A stretch of DNA of 64,000 bases, taken from Pedobacter cryoconitis. Its GTDB lineage: Bacteria; Bacteroidota; Bacteroidia; Sphingobacteriales; Sphingobacteriaceae. The position numbers and the translations under genes are program-made. The notes beneath the pieces were generated by a model. That model was not told the DNA's origin, made no database searches, and was given only the letters and a program-made list of their open reading frames with translations. Where the stretch lies: assembly GCA_019352875.1 (NCBI GenBank), contig JAAAFW010000003.1, positions 62,001 to 126,000 of the forward strand. Direction: 5' to 3'. The stretch's first letter is position 1. Every line of letters begins with the position of its first letter. Of this stretch, positions 37,828 through 46,527 are shown piece by piece.

Positions 37828-38436
37828 ATGGCAGAAACTGATAAAAAGAGAGAATTAATTTTAGAGGGTGCAATCAAACGGTTTACACATTTTGGTATTA
37901 ATAAAACAACGATGAATGAGATAGCGGAAGACTTGTCCGTTTCCAAACCATCTCTGTATTATTACTTTCCGGACAAATCCAGTCTTATACTCGGTGTAGT
38001 TGAACGGATTTTTGAAGACTACTTCAACATGATGAACAAGGAGCACAAACCGGGAGATAACATTGCAACAACTTTACTTCACAGCATAGAAGTTAAGCAT
38101 AAGTTTTTCCAAAAATATTATATGCTCCATCTCTCAAATGGCAATACCGACTCCTCACTTAATTCGGTGGAACTGAAAAACTATCTGTCAGAAAAATTTA
38201 TACAGAACAGGATTCTTCATGAAAAGATCTTCGCGCAGGCAATTGCAAACGGTGAGATTCAGCCACAGGAAGACATAGCCAAAATAGCAGAACTCTATCT
38301 GGCAAGCCAGGCCGGACTAACATCGCTTTGCGTCATGCACGGTAATAAAGAGCTTATCCCGGACAAAAAAGAGCTGAGAACTATGAAAGAAAAACAGGTC
38401 ATGCTATCCAGGATTTTCATTAAAGGCTTACAATAA
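37828..38436 (+). CDS. TetR/AcrR-family regulator (second of two)
   Basis: A 202-residue protein when started at the ATG at 37828 (MAETDKKRELILEGAIKRF); the 14 codons upstream in the open frame overlap the promoter candidate. The helix-turn-helix is at about 10-55 (INKTTMNEIAEDLSVSKPSLYYYFPDKSSLI). It is a paralogue of the gene before it, and the same length. The outer-membrane channel gene of the RND pump begins 31 bases after its stop, so it probably is co-transcribed with and regulates the pump. Confidence 0.9.
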   Translation: MAETDKKRELILEGAIKRFTHFGINKTTMNEIAEDLSVSKPSLYYYFPDKSSLILGVVERIFEDYFNMMNKEHKPGDNIATTLLHSIEVKHKFFQKYYMLHLSNGNTDSSLNSVELKNYLSEKFIQNRILHEKIFAQAIANGEIQPQEDIAKIAELYLASQAGLTSLCVMHGNKELIPDKKELRTMKEKQVMLSRIFIKGLQ

Positions 38437-38467
38437 GCAACCACCTATATTCCAACAATTCTAATTT

Positions 38468-39790
38468 ATGAAGTTTACTTTAAAAACTATTCCTCTGCTG
38501 TTCTGGATACTCTTTCAGGGTGTCTATTTACAGGCGCAGGAGTCGCTCAGTCTAAAAGAAGCGTTAAAATACGCCGTTGAGCACAATGTCACCGCCCGGA
38601 AATCCAGATTGGATATAGATGGTGGAAGATACAAAACACAAGAAGTCAGATCACAGGCCCTTCCACAGATTACAGGTAATGCCTCATTGACTTACAATCC
38701 AATTATCGGTCAGTTAGTAGTTGGAGACCAGTCCTTCCAGCTTGGAAGGAAATGGAATTCCAATGCCGGTGTTCAGTTAAGCCAGGAACTATTTAACCAA
38801 CAAGTCTTTACAGGCTTAAAAGCTGCAAAAACCAGCGAGAACTATTACCAGCTCAACTCACAGTTAACTGAAGAGCAGGTAATTGAGCAAGTTGCTAATA
38901 ATTACTACCAGGTTTTAGTAAGCAGACAGCAACTCAACGTGATTGATACCAACATTAAAAATGTTAAGGTAATTGAGAAAATCATTGCTAATCAATACGA
39001 GAACGGATTAGCTAAGAAAATTGATGTAGACAGGATCAAAGTAAACCTGACTAACCTGCAAACACAAAGAGAGCAGACATTGAACGCGGTTGTCCAGCTA
39101 GAAAACCAATTAAAGTTTTCCATTGGTATGCCTGTAACCGAGCGTATTAATCTGCCACAGGAACAGTTAACAGAAGTAACCGGTCTGCCGGTTCTGGCGG
39201 ACAGCGTCAACCTTGCCGGCCGTACCGAAATCCGGTTATTAAATGTACAGCGTGAATTATACGCCTTGCAGAAAAAGGCTTATATCGCAGAATATTACCC
39301 AACACTTTCCCTTACAGGAAACATTTCCAAAACCGGACAGAGCGACAAGTTCGATTTATTTAAAAAAGGTGGTTCTGCCTTCTATTATGATGCTTCCGCT
39401 ATCGGGGTGACATTAAGGATGCCGATTTTCAATGGATTCGCGACAAGATCAAGGGTCCGTCAGGCAGAAGTTGATATCAGAAAGGCAGACGAAGATCTCT
39501 TCCAGACTAAAAACACACTCAACCTTGCCTATGAGAATGCGAAGATTCAGTTGAAAGACAATCTGAACACGATCCGTACTCAAAAAGAAAACGTCGTGCT
39601 GGCGCAGGAAATCTACGAGAGCACTCAAAATAATTACAACAACGGTCTGGCAGCCTTAACCGATCTGCTGGATACCGAAAATGCTTTAACATCCGCACAA
39701 AACAGCTATACCCAGGCATTACTGAACTATAAAATTGCCGAAATCCAATTAATCAAATCAAACGGAAATATAAAATCACTATTAAAATGA
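38468..39790 (+). CDS. TolC-family outer-membrane efflux channel
   Basis: The 440-residue outer-membrane part of a tripartite RND pump. It has a signal peptide (about 1-24, ending LQAQ) and then the two OEP repeats: SLSLKEALKYAVEHNVTARKSRLDI at the start of the first and the long alpha-helical hairpins with QLTEEQVIEQVANNYYQVLVSRQQL and GLAALTDLLDTENALTSAQNSYTQALLNYKIAEIQLIKSNG at the end of the second. Its stop overlaps the start of the adaptor gene by 4 bases (ATGA), so the genes are translationally coupled. Confidence 0.94.
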   Translation: MKFTLKTIPLLFWILFQGVYLQAQESLSLKEALKYAVEHNVTARKSRLDIDGGRYKTQEVRSQALPQITGNASLTYNPIIGQLVVGDQSFQLGRKWNSNAGVQLSQELFNQQVFTGLKAAKTSENYYQLNSQLTEEQVIEQVANNYYQVLVSRQQLNVIDTNIKNVKVIEKIIANQYENGLAKKIDVDRIKVNLTNLQTQREQTLNAVVQLENQLKFSIGMPVTERINLPQEQLTEVTGLPVLADSVNLAGRTEIRLLNVQRELYALQKKAYIAEYYPTLSLTGNISKTGQSDKFDLFKKGGSAFYYDASAIGVTLRMPIFNGFATRSRVRQAEVDIRKADEDLFQTKNTLNLAYENAKIQLKDNLNTIRTQKENVVLAQEIYESTQNNYNNGLAALTDLLDTENALTSAQNSYTQALLNYKIAEIQLIKSNGNIKSLLK

Positions 39791-40851
39791 AAAGAGGAAT
39801 TATAACAGTCATACTCATCATTGTTGTGCTGGGTGGAATTGCCTGGGTGTTAAATAGCAACAAGAAGAAGAATGATGCACAAACCGCACTGGTGTCAGAA
39901 GGTAGTGGCGCAGTCAGTGTTCGTGTGGCTGAAGTGAAAAAAGAACCCGTTGATTTGGATTTCAGTTCGAATGGAACATTTGCGCCGAAGCAAGAGCTTG
40001 ACTTCCTCTCTGAAAACGCAGGACGCGTGACACAAATATTTGTTAAAGAAGGCGACAAAGTCTCCAAAGGTCAGGTTCTGGCACGTATTGATGCAGAGAT
40101 TATCAATACAGATAAAGAAACTGCACAAGCGGCCTTAGATAATGCAATCCGTGATGAAACAAGATATGCCAGCTCTTTTACTACTGGTGGTGTTACACAA
40201 CAACAACTTGATCAGGCTAAACTCGCTACAAGAAATGCACGCCTGAGATTACAGGGGGCAACACGTCGTGTGAGTGATGCGAATATTAAAGCACCGATCA
40301 ATGGTATCGTAAATAAAAAATATATAGAAGTCGGTGCTTTCGTAACCGCAATGGGTACGCAATTATTTGAACTGGTAGATGTATCCAGACTCAAACTTAA
40401 AGTCAATGTAAATGAAAGTCAGGTAGCCAGCTTAAAAACAGGAGGCGCTGTAAAAATCAAATCCAACGTATTTCCGGCAGATGATTTCACTGGTAAAATC
40501 ACTTTTATTGCCCCAAAAGCAGACGCAACCCTCAATTTCCCAGTTGAAATAGAAGTAGAAAATAACCATGCCAACACCTTGAAAGCGGGTATGTATGGAA
40601 CAGCGATCTTCCAATTTCCTGCTCAGGCTCCGGCAATTGTTATCCCTAGGGGATCGTTCGTTGGCAGTGTAAGCAGTAACGAGATCTTCGTCATGGAGAA
40701 TGGCAATACCGCCAAAATCCGTAAGGTCGTTGCCGGTCGTATCCTTGGAGACAGGGTTGAGATCATTGACGGTCTGAAAGAAGGTGAAACTGCGATCATC
40801 AGCGGACAGATCAACCTGGTTGATGGTAGTCCGGTTACTGCAATTAAATAA
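39787..40851 (+). CDS. RND efflux periplasmic adaptor (membrane fusion protein)
   Basis: A 354-residue adaptor linking the RND transporter to the TolC channel. It has an N-terminal hydrophobic anchor (GIITVILIIVVLGGIAWVLN), then a lipoyl/hairpin region with GRVTQIFVKEGDKVSKGQVLARID and ARLRLQGATRRVSDANIKAPINGIVNKKYIEVGAFV, a beta-barrel domain and a membrane-proximal domain ending GLKEGETAIISGQINLVDGSPV. The coiled-coil hairpin is short, typical of the Bacteroidota MexA-like group. It starts inside the last codons of the channel gene. Confidence 0.93.
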   Translation: MKRGIITVILIIVVLGGIAWVLNSNKKKNDAQTALVSEGSGAVSVRVAEVKKEPVDLDFSSNGTFAPKQELDFLSENAGRVTQIFVKEGDKVSKGQVLARIDAEIINTDKETAQAALDNAIRDETRYASSFTTGGVTQQQLDQAKLATRNARLRLQGATRRVSDANIKAPINGIVNKKYIEVGAFVTAMGTQLFELVDVSRLKLKVNVNESQVASLKTGGAVKIKSNVFPADDFTGKITFIAPKADATLNFPVEIEVENNHANTLKAGMYGTAIFQFPAQAPAIVIPRGSFVGSVSSNEIFVMENGNTAKIRKVVAGRILGDRVEIIDGLKEGETAIISGQINLVDGSPVTAIK

Positions 40852-40887
40852 TTACGCTACAGCAAGCTGCTAAAAAATATATAGCTA

Positions 40888-43800
40888 ATGAAAATAACAG
40901 AAATATCAATTAAAAGACCGTCACTGGTTATTGTGGTATTTACCGTACTCACATTGATGGGGCTTTTAAGCTACTTCTCTTTAAGTTACGAATTGCTGCC
41001 TAAGTTCTCGAATAACGTGGTTTCCATCTCGACAATTTATCCGGGAGCATCCCCTGCTGAGGTAGAGAATACAGTGACCAAGAAGATCGAGGACGCTGTC
41101 TCCTCAATGGAAAACATCAAAAAACTGAATGCCGTATCATACGAGAGTCTGTCGGTGGTAACGATCACGTTAAATGATAAAGCCAACGTCGATCTTTCGC
41201 TCAACGAAGCACAAAGGAAAGTAAACTCCATTCTGGCAGATTTACCTACAGATGTAAAGACGCCATCACTGAATAAATTCTCCCTGGACGATTTACCGGT
41301 AATTACGATGTCTGCATCTGCGAAAATGGATGATGCATCATTTTACGACCTTATCGATAAAAGAATTGCACCGATTATATCCAGGGTAACAGGTGTAGCC
41401 CAGGTAAATCTGGTCGGTGGTCAGGAAAGAGAAATTGAAGTTGCATTGGATGCCGACAAACTACAAGGTTATGGTCTTTCGGTATTGCAGGTGCAGCAAT
41501 CCATTCTGACTTCAAATCTGGACTTTCCTACCGGTAGTGTAAAAACACATAACCAGGATGTACTGATCCGTTTATCAGGTAAATATAAAAACGTAGATGA
41601 ATTAAGAAATCTCGTTCTGACCACTGGTAAAGACGGTGCGCAGATCAGACTTTCTGACGTTGCAGACGTTCGTGATACCCAGAAAGAAGTAGAGAAAATC
41701 GCACGTATTGACCGCAAAGGTGCGATTGCTATTCAGATTATCAAACAATCTGATGCGAACGCAGTAGAAGTAAGTAAAGGTGTTCATAAGGTTATCGAAA
41801 CCCTACAGCAGGATTATAAAGCGAACGACCTGCATATTGTTATTGCGAATGACAGTTCCATCTTCACCTTAGAATCAGCCGATGCCGTAATCCACGATTT
41901 AATTCTGGCTATTATCCTGGTTGCATTTGTAATGCTTTTCTTCCTGCACAGTTTGCGGAACGCCTTAATTGTAATGGTTTCGATCCCGGCTTCACTGATT
42001 GCCACATTTATTGGAATTGAAGTTTTGGGATACACACTAAACTTGATGTCCCTGCTGGGCCTTTCACTGGTTGTAGGTATTCTGGTCGATGATGCGATTG
42101 TTGTACTCGAGAATATCTACCGCCACATGGAGATGGGTAAAAACAAAGTACGTGCAGCTTATGATGCAACAAGTGAAATCGGCTTCACAGTAGTTTCCAT
42201 TACCCTGGTAATTGTGGTTGTATTCTTCCCGATCGCTATTAGCACCGGACTGGTATCCAATATCCTGAGACAATTCTGCGTCGTGGCTATTATTGCAACC
42301 CTGCTTTCCCTGGTTACTTCCTTTACCATCGTACCATTGCTGTCTTCCCGTTATGGTAAACTCGAAAAAATTGAAGGTAAAAATATCTTCGGCAAGTTCA
42401 TTCTGTGGTTTGAAGCACAATTGCGTAAGTTCACAATCTGGATTACAAGTATCCTGAACTGGTCACTGGCCAATAAAGGTAAAACCATTATGATTGTACT
42501 GGTACTGTTCTTCGGATCCTGCGGATTAATTCCGGCGGGATATGTAGGAACTGAGTTTTTCCCTAAAAGTGATAAAGGAGAGTTTCTTGTTCAGATTGAG
42601 TTACCGAAAGATGCTTCTATTGAACAGACTAACCTGATTACCCAGAAAGCAGAAGCCTTTTTGGTTAAAAAACCAGAAATCATACAATTGATTACTACGG
42701 TTGGTCAGTCCAGTGGTGACTTCGGTGGTACACAGGCAACGGCTTATAAATCAGAAATCAATGTAAAACTCGTAGAGAGAAGTGAGAGGGCAGATAACTC
42801 CAGTATATATGCAACTAAGGTAAGTCGTGAACTCGCTAAATACCTGGTGGGAGCAAAAGTAAAAACAGTACCTATCAGTATTTTAGGTATTGCAGAAAAC
42901 GCACCTATCGATATGGTGGTAATGGGTTCCGATCTGGACAGCGCCATGAAATATGCAGAAGGTGCAATGGCAGTGCTGGCACAGATTAAAGGTTCTGCGG
43001 AGCTTAAACTTTCTGTAGAGGGAGGAAGTCCGGAGATTAACGTACAGGTAGACCGTGATAAAATGGCTGCTTTAGGCTTAACCCTTCAAACTGTAGGGGC
43101 AACCATGCAGACTGCATTCAGTGGGAATACAGACGGTAAGTTCCGTAAAGGAGAATACGAGTATGACATTAATATCCGTTACCAGACTTTCAACCGTAAA
43201 GATATTGATGACGTAAGTAACCTGATATTTATTAATACTGCAGGCAAAGAAGTTAAACTTTCACAGTTTGCAGATATTAAAGAAGGATCCGGACCAAGTC
43301 AGCTGGAGAGGCGCGATAAGAGTACATCTGTCTCGGTACGTGCACAATCCATTGGTAGACCAACCGGTACCATTGTCGCTGAATTCCAGGAAAAACTACT
43401 CGAACTGGAGAAATCCGGCAAGTTGAGAAAACCAGTAGGTGTAAGTTATCTCTGGGCAGGTGATGCAGAGAATCAGGGAGAGGGTTTTGGTACCCTGGGA
43501 ATTGCCCTGATGGCCTCGATCATCTTGGTTTACCTTATTATGGTTGCCCTGTATGACAGCTTTGTGTATCCTTTTGTCGTGATGTTCTCTATCCCGTTAT
43601 CAGTTATCGGGGCCTTACTGGCACTGGCGTTAACAAATAATGCGCTAAATATCTTCACCATTCTGGGTTTAATTATGCTAATTGGTCTGGTGGCGAAAAA
43701 TGCGATTATCCTGGTCGATTTTACCAATCAGATGAAAGCAGAAGGCAAATCTACACATGAAGCACTGGTACTTGCCAACCACGCCCGTTTAAGACCCATC

Positions 43801-44079
43801 CTGATGACAACTATTGCGATGGTTATCGGTATGGTTCCTATTGCGATGGCAGGTGGTGCAGGTGCAGAATGGAAAAATGGACTCGCCTGGGTAATTATCG
43901 GAGGTCTGTTGAGCTCACTCTTCCTGACACTGATCGTTGTACCGGTAATGTACCAGATCTTTGACGGAATTCTGGATCGCTTCGGATTTAATAAAAAAGG
44001 TGTAACCATAGAAGAGCTAATGGTAGAACCTTATGACCATAAAGACGTCAAAGAATACGATTTAGATCATCAGCATTAA
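40888..44079 (+). CDS. RND-family inner-membrane efflux transporter (HAE1/AcrB-like)
   Basis: A 1063-residue proton-driven transporter with 12 predicted helices and two large periplasmic loops. It has the opening MKITEISIKRPSLVIVVFTVLTLMG, the proton-relay aspartates in transmembrane helix 4 (LVVGILVDDAIVVLENIYRHMEMG), and the second-half counterparts (LIGLVAKNAIILVDFTNQM and RLRPILMTTIAMVIGMVPIAMAGGAGAEW). By family it exports drugs, detergents or metabolites; the substrate cannot be read. It is the last gene of the operon and is followed by a terminator. Confidence 0.95.
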   Translation: MKITEISIKRPSLVIVVFTVLTLMGLLSYFSLSYELLPKFSNNVVSISTIYPGASPAEVENTVTKKIEDAVSSMENIKKLNAVSYESLSVVTITLNDKANVDLSLNEAQRKVNSILADLPTDVKTPSLNKFSLDDLPVITMSASAKMDDASFYDLIDKRIAPIISRVTGVAQVNLVGGQEREIEVALDADKLQGYGLSVLQVQQSILTSNLDFPTGSVKTHNQDVLIRLSGKYKNVDELRNLVLTTGKDGAQIRLSDVADVRDTQKEVEKIARIDRKGAIAIQIIKQSDANAVEVSKGVHKVIETLQQDYKANDLHIVIANDSSIFTLESADAVIHDLILAIILVAFVMLFFLHSLRNALIVMVSIPASLIATFIGIEVLGYTLNLMSLLGLSLVVGILVDDAIVVLENIYRHMEMGKNKVRAAYDATSEIGFTVVSITLVIVVVFFPIAISTGLVSNILRQFCVVAIIATLLSLVTSFTIVPLLSSRYGKLEKIEGKNIFGKFILWFEAQLRKFTIWITSILNWSLANKGKTIMIVLVLFFGSCGLIPAGYVGTEFFPKSDKGEFLVQIELPKDASIEQTNLITQKAEAFLVKKPEIIQLITTVGQSSGDFGGTQATAYKSEINVKLVERSERADNSSIYATKVSRELAKYLVGAKVKTVPISILGIAENAPIDMVVMGSDLDSAMKYAEGAMAVLAQIKGSAELKLSVEGGSPEINVQVDRDKMAALGLTLQTVGATMQTAFSGNTDGKFRKGEYEYDINIRYQTFNRKDIDDVSNLIFINTAGKEVKLSQFADIKEGSGPSQLERRDKSTSVSVRAQSIGRPTGTIVAEFQEKLLELEKSGKLRKPVGVSYLWAGDAENQGEGFGTLGIALMASIILVYLIMVALYDSFVYPFVVMFSIPLSVIGALLALALTNNALNIFTILGLIMLIGLVAKNAIILVDFTNQMKAEGKSTHEALVLANHARLRPILMTTIAMVIGMVPIAMAGGAGAEWKNGLAWVIIGGLLSSLFLTLIVVPVMYQIFDGILDRFGFNKKGVTIEELMVEPYDHKDVKEYDLDHQH

Positions 44080-44098
44080 AAAATCAATAAGAATAAAC

Positions 44099-44128
44099 AA
44101 AAAAGGAATCCATAGTGGTTCCTTTTTT
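44099..44128 (+). terminator. Terminator after the RND operon
   Basis: A stem GGAA-CCA/TGG-TTCC with one bulged T, flanked by six A and six T, 20 bases after the transporter stop. Confidence 0.85.
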
Positions 44129-44177
44129 GTTATCTGAACAGAAAATATAGAATCGAAAGCTAATTGTTGAAAGCATT

Positions 44178-45020
44178 ATGAATATTCTTCGTACAATCTT
44201 AATTCTGAGCCTGTTCCTGCCTACCCTGCGGCTCAGCGCACAACAACATCCGCCTGTATTTGAAGGCATGACATCCGACACTACCTATCTTAATATTGGA
44301 GACCTGGAGGTAAGCCTGGTACGTTACAGTTACAATGAGCCGAATGTGAATTTTCTGGCGATCCATGATGACGAAGATACCGGAGTAAAAGCCGCCTTTC
44401 AATACATTAAAGCCAATGGCGGAAGCATAGTTGACACACAATACGGCTCAGTGCGTAACTTTAAATTTCTGCTGAAAGATGAAGAGTTTCAGACCGACCC
44501 GAACGGTATATACACCAAAGAAGGCCGGCTGGCAGGCCTGGAAAAATATGGTGCAATAACCGATGATGCGCTGGAGGAACTCGAGCATGCTTCTAAAACA
44601 ATTCTTAAAACCTATCTGCCAAAACATAAAGATTATATTATTACCCTGCATAACAATGCAGACGGCGGGTTCGGTATTCGCAGTTATCTGCCGGGATATG
44701 CACTCGAAAGTGCGGCAGATTCCGTACATATAAATTTTCAGACCGATGAAGATGATATGATTCTGGTAACGGATCTGAAAGTGTTCAATCTGCTAAAAAA
44801 AGAAAATGTAAATGTTATTCTGCAGGCTAAGACGGCACCAGACGATGGGTCGCTGTCGATTTATGCAATGCAGCATAAAATTCCTTACATCAATGTAGAA
44901 GTACAGCACGGTCACCTGGAAGAGAACCTTCGCTTAATTGAACTCGGGGTAAAAGCGCTCAAAGAAGCCTATCCTGAATTACCCATAAAAAAACCCCAGA
45001 CTGAAGCCTGGGGTTTTTAA
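44178..45020 (+). CDS. Secreted M14-like zinc peptidase candidate
   Basis: A 280-residue exported protein with signal peptide (about 1-21, ending LSAQ). I do not recognise a named family by overall sequence, but the motif order matches the M14/AstE metallopeptidase layout: H63-x2-E66 (AIHDDED) as the first two zinc ligands, a DPNGIYT segment at 107-113 in the place of the substrate-binding NPDG, T-x-H158 (ITLHNN) as the third ligand, and E241 (NVEVQHGHLEEN) as the catalytic glutamate. The function is therefore inferred and untested, and a cell-wall or peptide substrate is plausible. It is monocistronic. Its last codons form a terminator hairpin. Confidence 0.6.
   Translation: MNILRTILILSLFLPTLRLSAQQHPPVFEGMTSDTTYLNIGDLEVSLVRYSYNEPNVNFLAIHDDEDTGVKAAFQYIKANGGSIVDTQYGSVRNFKFLLKDEEFQTDPNGIYTKEGRLAGLEKYGAITDDALEELEHASKTILKTYLPKHKDYIITLHNNADGGFGIRSYLPGYALESAADSVHINFQTDEDDMILVTDLKVFNLLKKENVNVILQAKTAPDDGSLSIYAMQHKIPYINVEVQHGHLEENLRLIELGVKALKEAYPELPIKKPQTEAWGF
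44987..45018. terminator. Bidirectional terminator inside the 3' end of a coding sequence
   Basis: CCCCAG (44994-44999) pairs with CTGGGG (45008-45013) with an 8-base loop, flanked by seven A and five T. It encodes the last residues of the protein starting at 44178, and on the minus strand it follows the lpd stop at 45058 by 40 bases. Confidence 0.85.
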
Positions 45021-45057
45021 AAGATTTACCGGAGAACAAATACGCTCCGGTAATTTT

Positions 45058-46464
45058 TTACATATGAATTGCGCGGTTAGCCGTTGCAGCCATAGCAGCT
45101 TCTTTAATAGCTTCTGTATAAGTTGGATGTGCGTGGCAAATTCTTGCAATATCCTCAGCAGATGCGCGGTATTCCATTGCAACAACAGCTTCTGCAATCA
45201 TGTCAGCAGCACGCGGGCCAATCATGTGAACACCTAAAATTTCATCGGTTGCTTCGTCAGCCAGTACTTTTACAAAACCATCTGTATCCATACTTGCTTT
45301 CGCCCTTCCACTCGCTTTGAACGGGAAAGAACCAGATTTATATTTTACACCGTTTGTTTTCAGTTGTTCTTCAGTATATCCTACTGAGGCAACCTCTGGC
45401 CAGGTATAAACAACACCAGGAATCAGGTTATAGTTAATATGTGGTTTCTGACCAGCAATAGTTTCCGCTACAAAAGTACCTTCATCTTCTGCTTTATGTG
45501 CAAGCATTGCTCCGGTAATTACATCACCAATAGCATAAACGCCAGGTACAGTTGTTTCCAGATGCGCATTTACAGGGATTTTATTCCCGCGTTCTTCTGT
45601 TTTAATACCGATATTTTCCAGACCCAGACCTTCAGTATAAGCTGTACGTCCAACTGCAACAATACAGTAATCGGCTTCAACAGATACATCTTCACCTTTA
45701 GAATTCTGTGCAGTAACTGTTACAGTTTTACCTTTTACAGATGCACCGGTAACTTTATGACCCATCAGGAACTCCATTCCCAAAGATTTCTTAAGTACAC
45801 GCTGCAGCTCTTTACCAAGGCCAGCATCCATAGTAGCGATAATTGAAGGCAGGAACTCGATTACAGAAACTTTAGTTCCCAGACGGGCATAAACAGATCC
45901 TAATTCCAGTCCGATCACACCACCACCAATAACAATCATTGTTTTAGGTACTTCCTTAATATTTAAGGCTTCCGTAGAAGTAATAATTCTTTTTTTATCT
46001 ATCGGCAGGAATGGTAAAGCAGTAGGTTTTGAACCAGAAGCAATAACGACATTCTTTCCGGTAATATTTTCAGATGAACCATCAGCCTTGGCGATCTTGA
46101 TCGTATTTTTATCTACGAAAGAACCCACACCTTCGAAGCTGTCGATTTTATTTTTTTTGAACAGATAAGTGATACCTGCAGTATTTTGGGCTACAACGTC
46201 ATCTTTACGTGCGATCATTTGTGGCATATCCACTTTAAGATCTTTTAATTTAATTCCGTGAGTTTCGAAAGTATGCGCAGCATTATGAAAATGCTCGGAA
46301 GAATCCAGTAAAGCTTTCGAAGGAATACAGCCTACGTTCAGACAAGTTCCACCAAAAGTTTTATACTTCTCGATTATGGCTGTTTTTAAGCCTAACTGCG
46401 CACATCTGATTGCGCTTACATACCCACCGGGACCAGAACCAATAATAATGACGTCGTATTGCAT
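45058..46464 (-). CDS. lpdA: Dihydrolipoyl dehydrogenase (E3)
   Basis: E3 reoxidises dihydrolipoyl groups with NAD in the 2-oxoglutarate, pyruvate and glycine cleavage complexes. With the ATG at 46464 the protein is 468 residues: FAD motif IIIGSGPGG (6-14), redox disulfide C41/C46 in GGTCLNVGC, NAD motif MIVIGGGVIGLELGSVYARLG near 175-195, and the interface histidine and glutamate in HAHPTYTEAIKEA at the C-terminus. The 12 codons before it in the open frame cross the promoter candidate. E1 and E2 of the 2-oxoglutarate complex are 8 kb away at 54.5-58.5 kb, and gcvP is near 3 kb. Confidence 0.96.
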   Translation of the reverse strand: MQYDVIIIGSGPGGYVSAIRCAQLGLKTAIIEKYKTFGGTCLNVGCIPSKALLDSSEHFHNAAHTFETHGIKLKDLKVDMPQMIARKDDVVAQNTAGITYLFKKNKIDSFEGVGSFVDKNTIKIAKADGSSENITGKNVVIASGSKPTALPFLPIDKKRIITSTEALNIKEVPKTMIVIGGGVIGLELGSVYARLGTKVSVIEFLPSIIATMDAGLGKELQRVLKKSLGMEFLMGHKVTGASVKGKTVTVTAQNSKGEDVSVEADYCIVAVGRTAYTEGLGLENIGIKTEERGNKIPVNAHLETTVPGVYAIGDVITGAMLAHKAEDEGTFVAETIAGQKPHINYNLIPGVVYTWPEVASVGYTEEQLKTNGVKYKSGSFPFKASGRAKASMDTDGFVKVLADEATDEILGVHMIGPRAADMIAEAVVAMEYRASAEDIARICHAHPTYTEAIKEAAMAATANRAIHM

Positions 46465-46484
46465 AATGTTTATTTTTTGTTGAG

Positions 46485-46492
46485 CAAAGTTA
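46485..46492 (-). promoter_or_regulatory. Candidate -7 element of lpdA
   Basis: Minus-strand TAACTTTG, exact TAnnTTTG, 20 bases upstream of the ATG at 46464. It supports that start codon. Confidence 0.45.
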
Positions 46493-46527
46493 ATAAACAC
46501 TCCTGGAAAACCGTCATCTAAAGGTAC

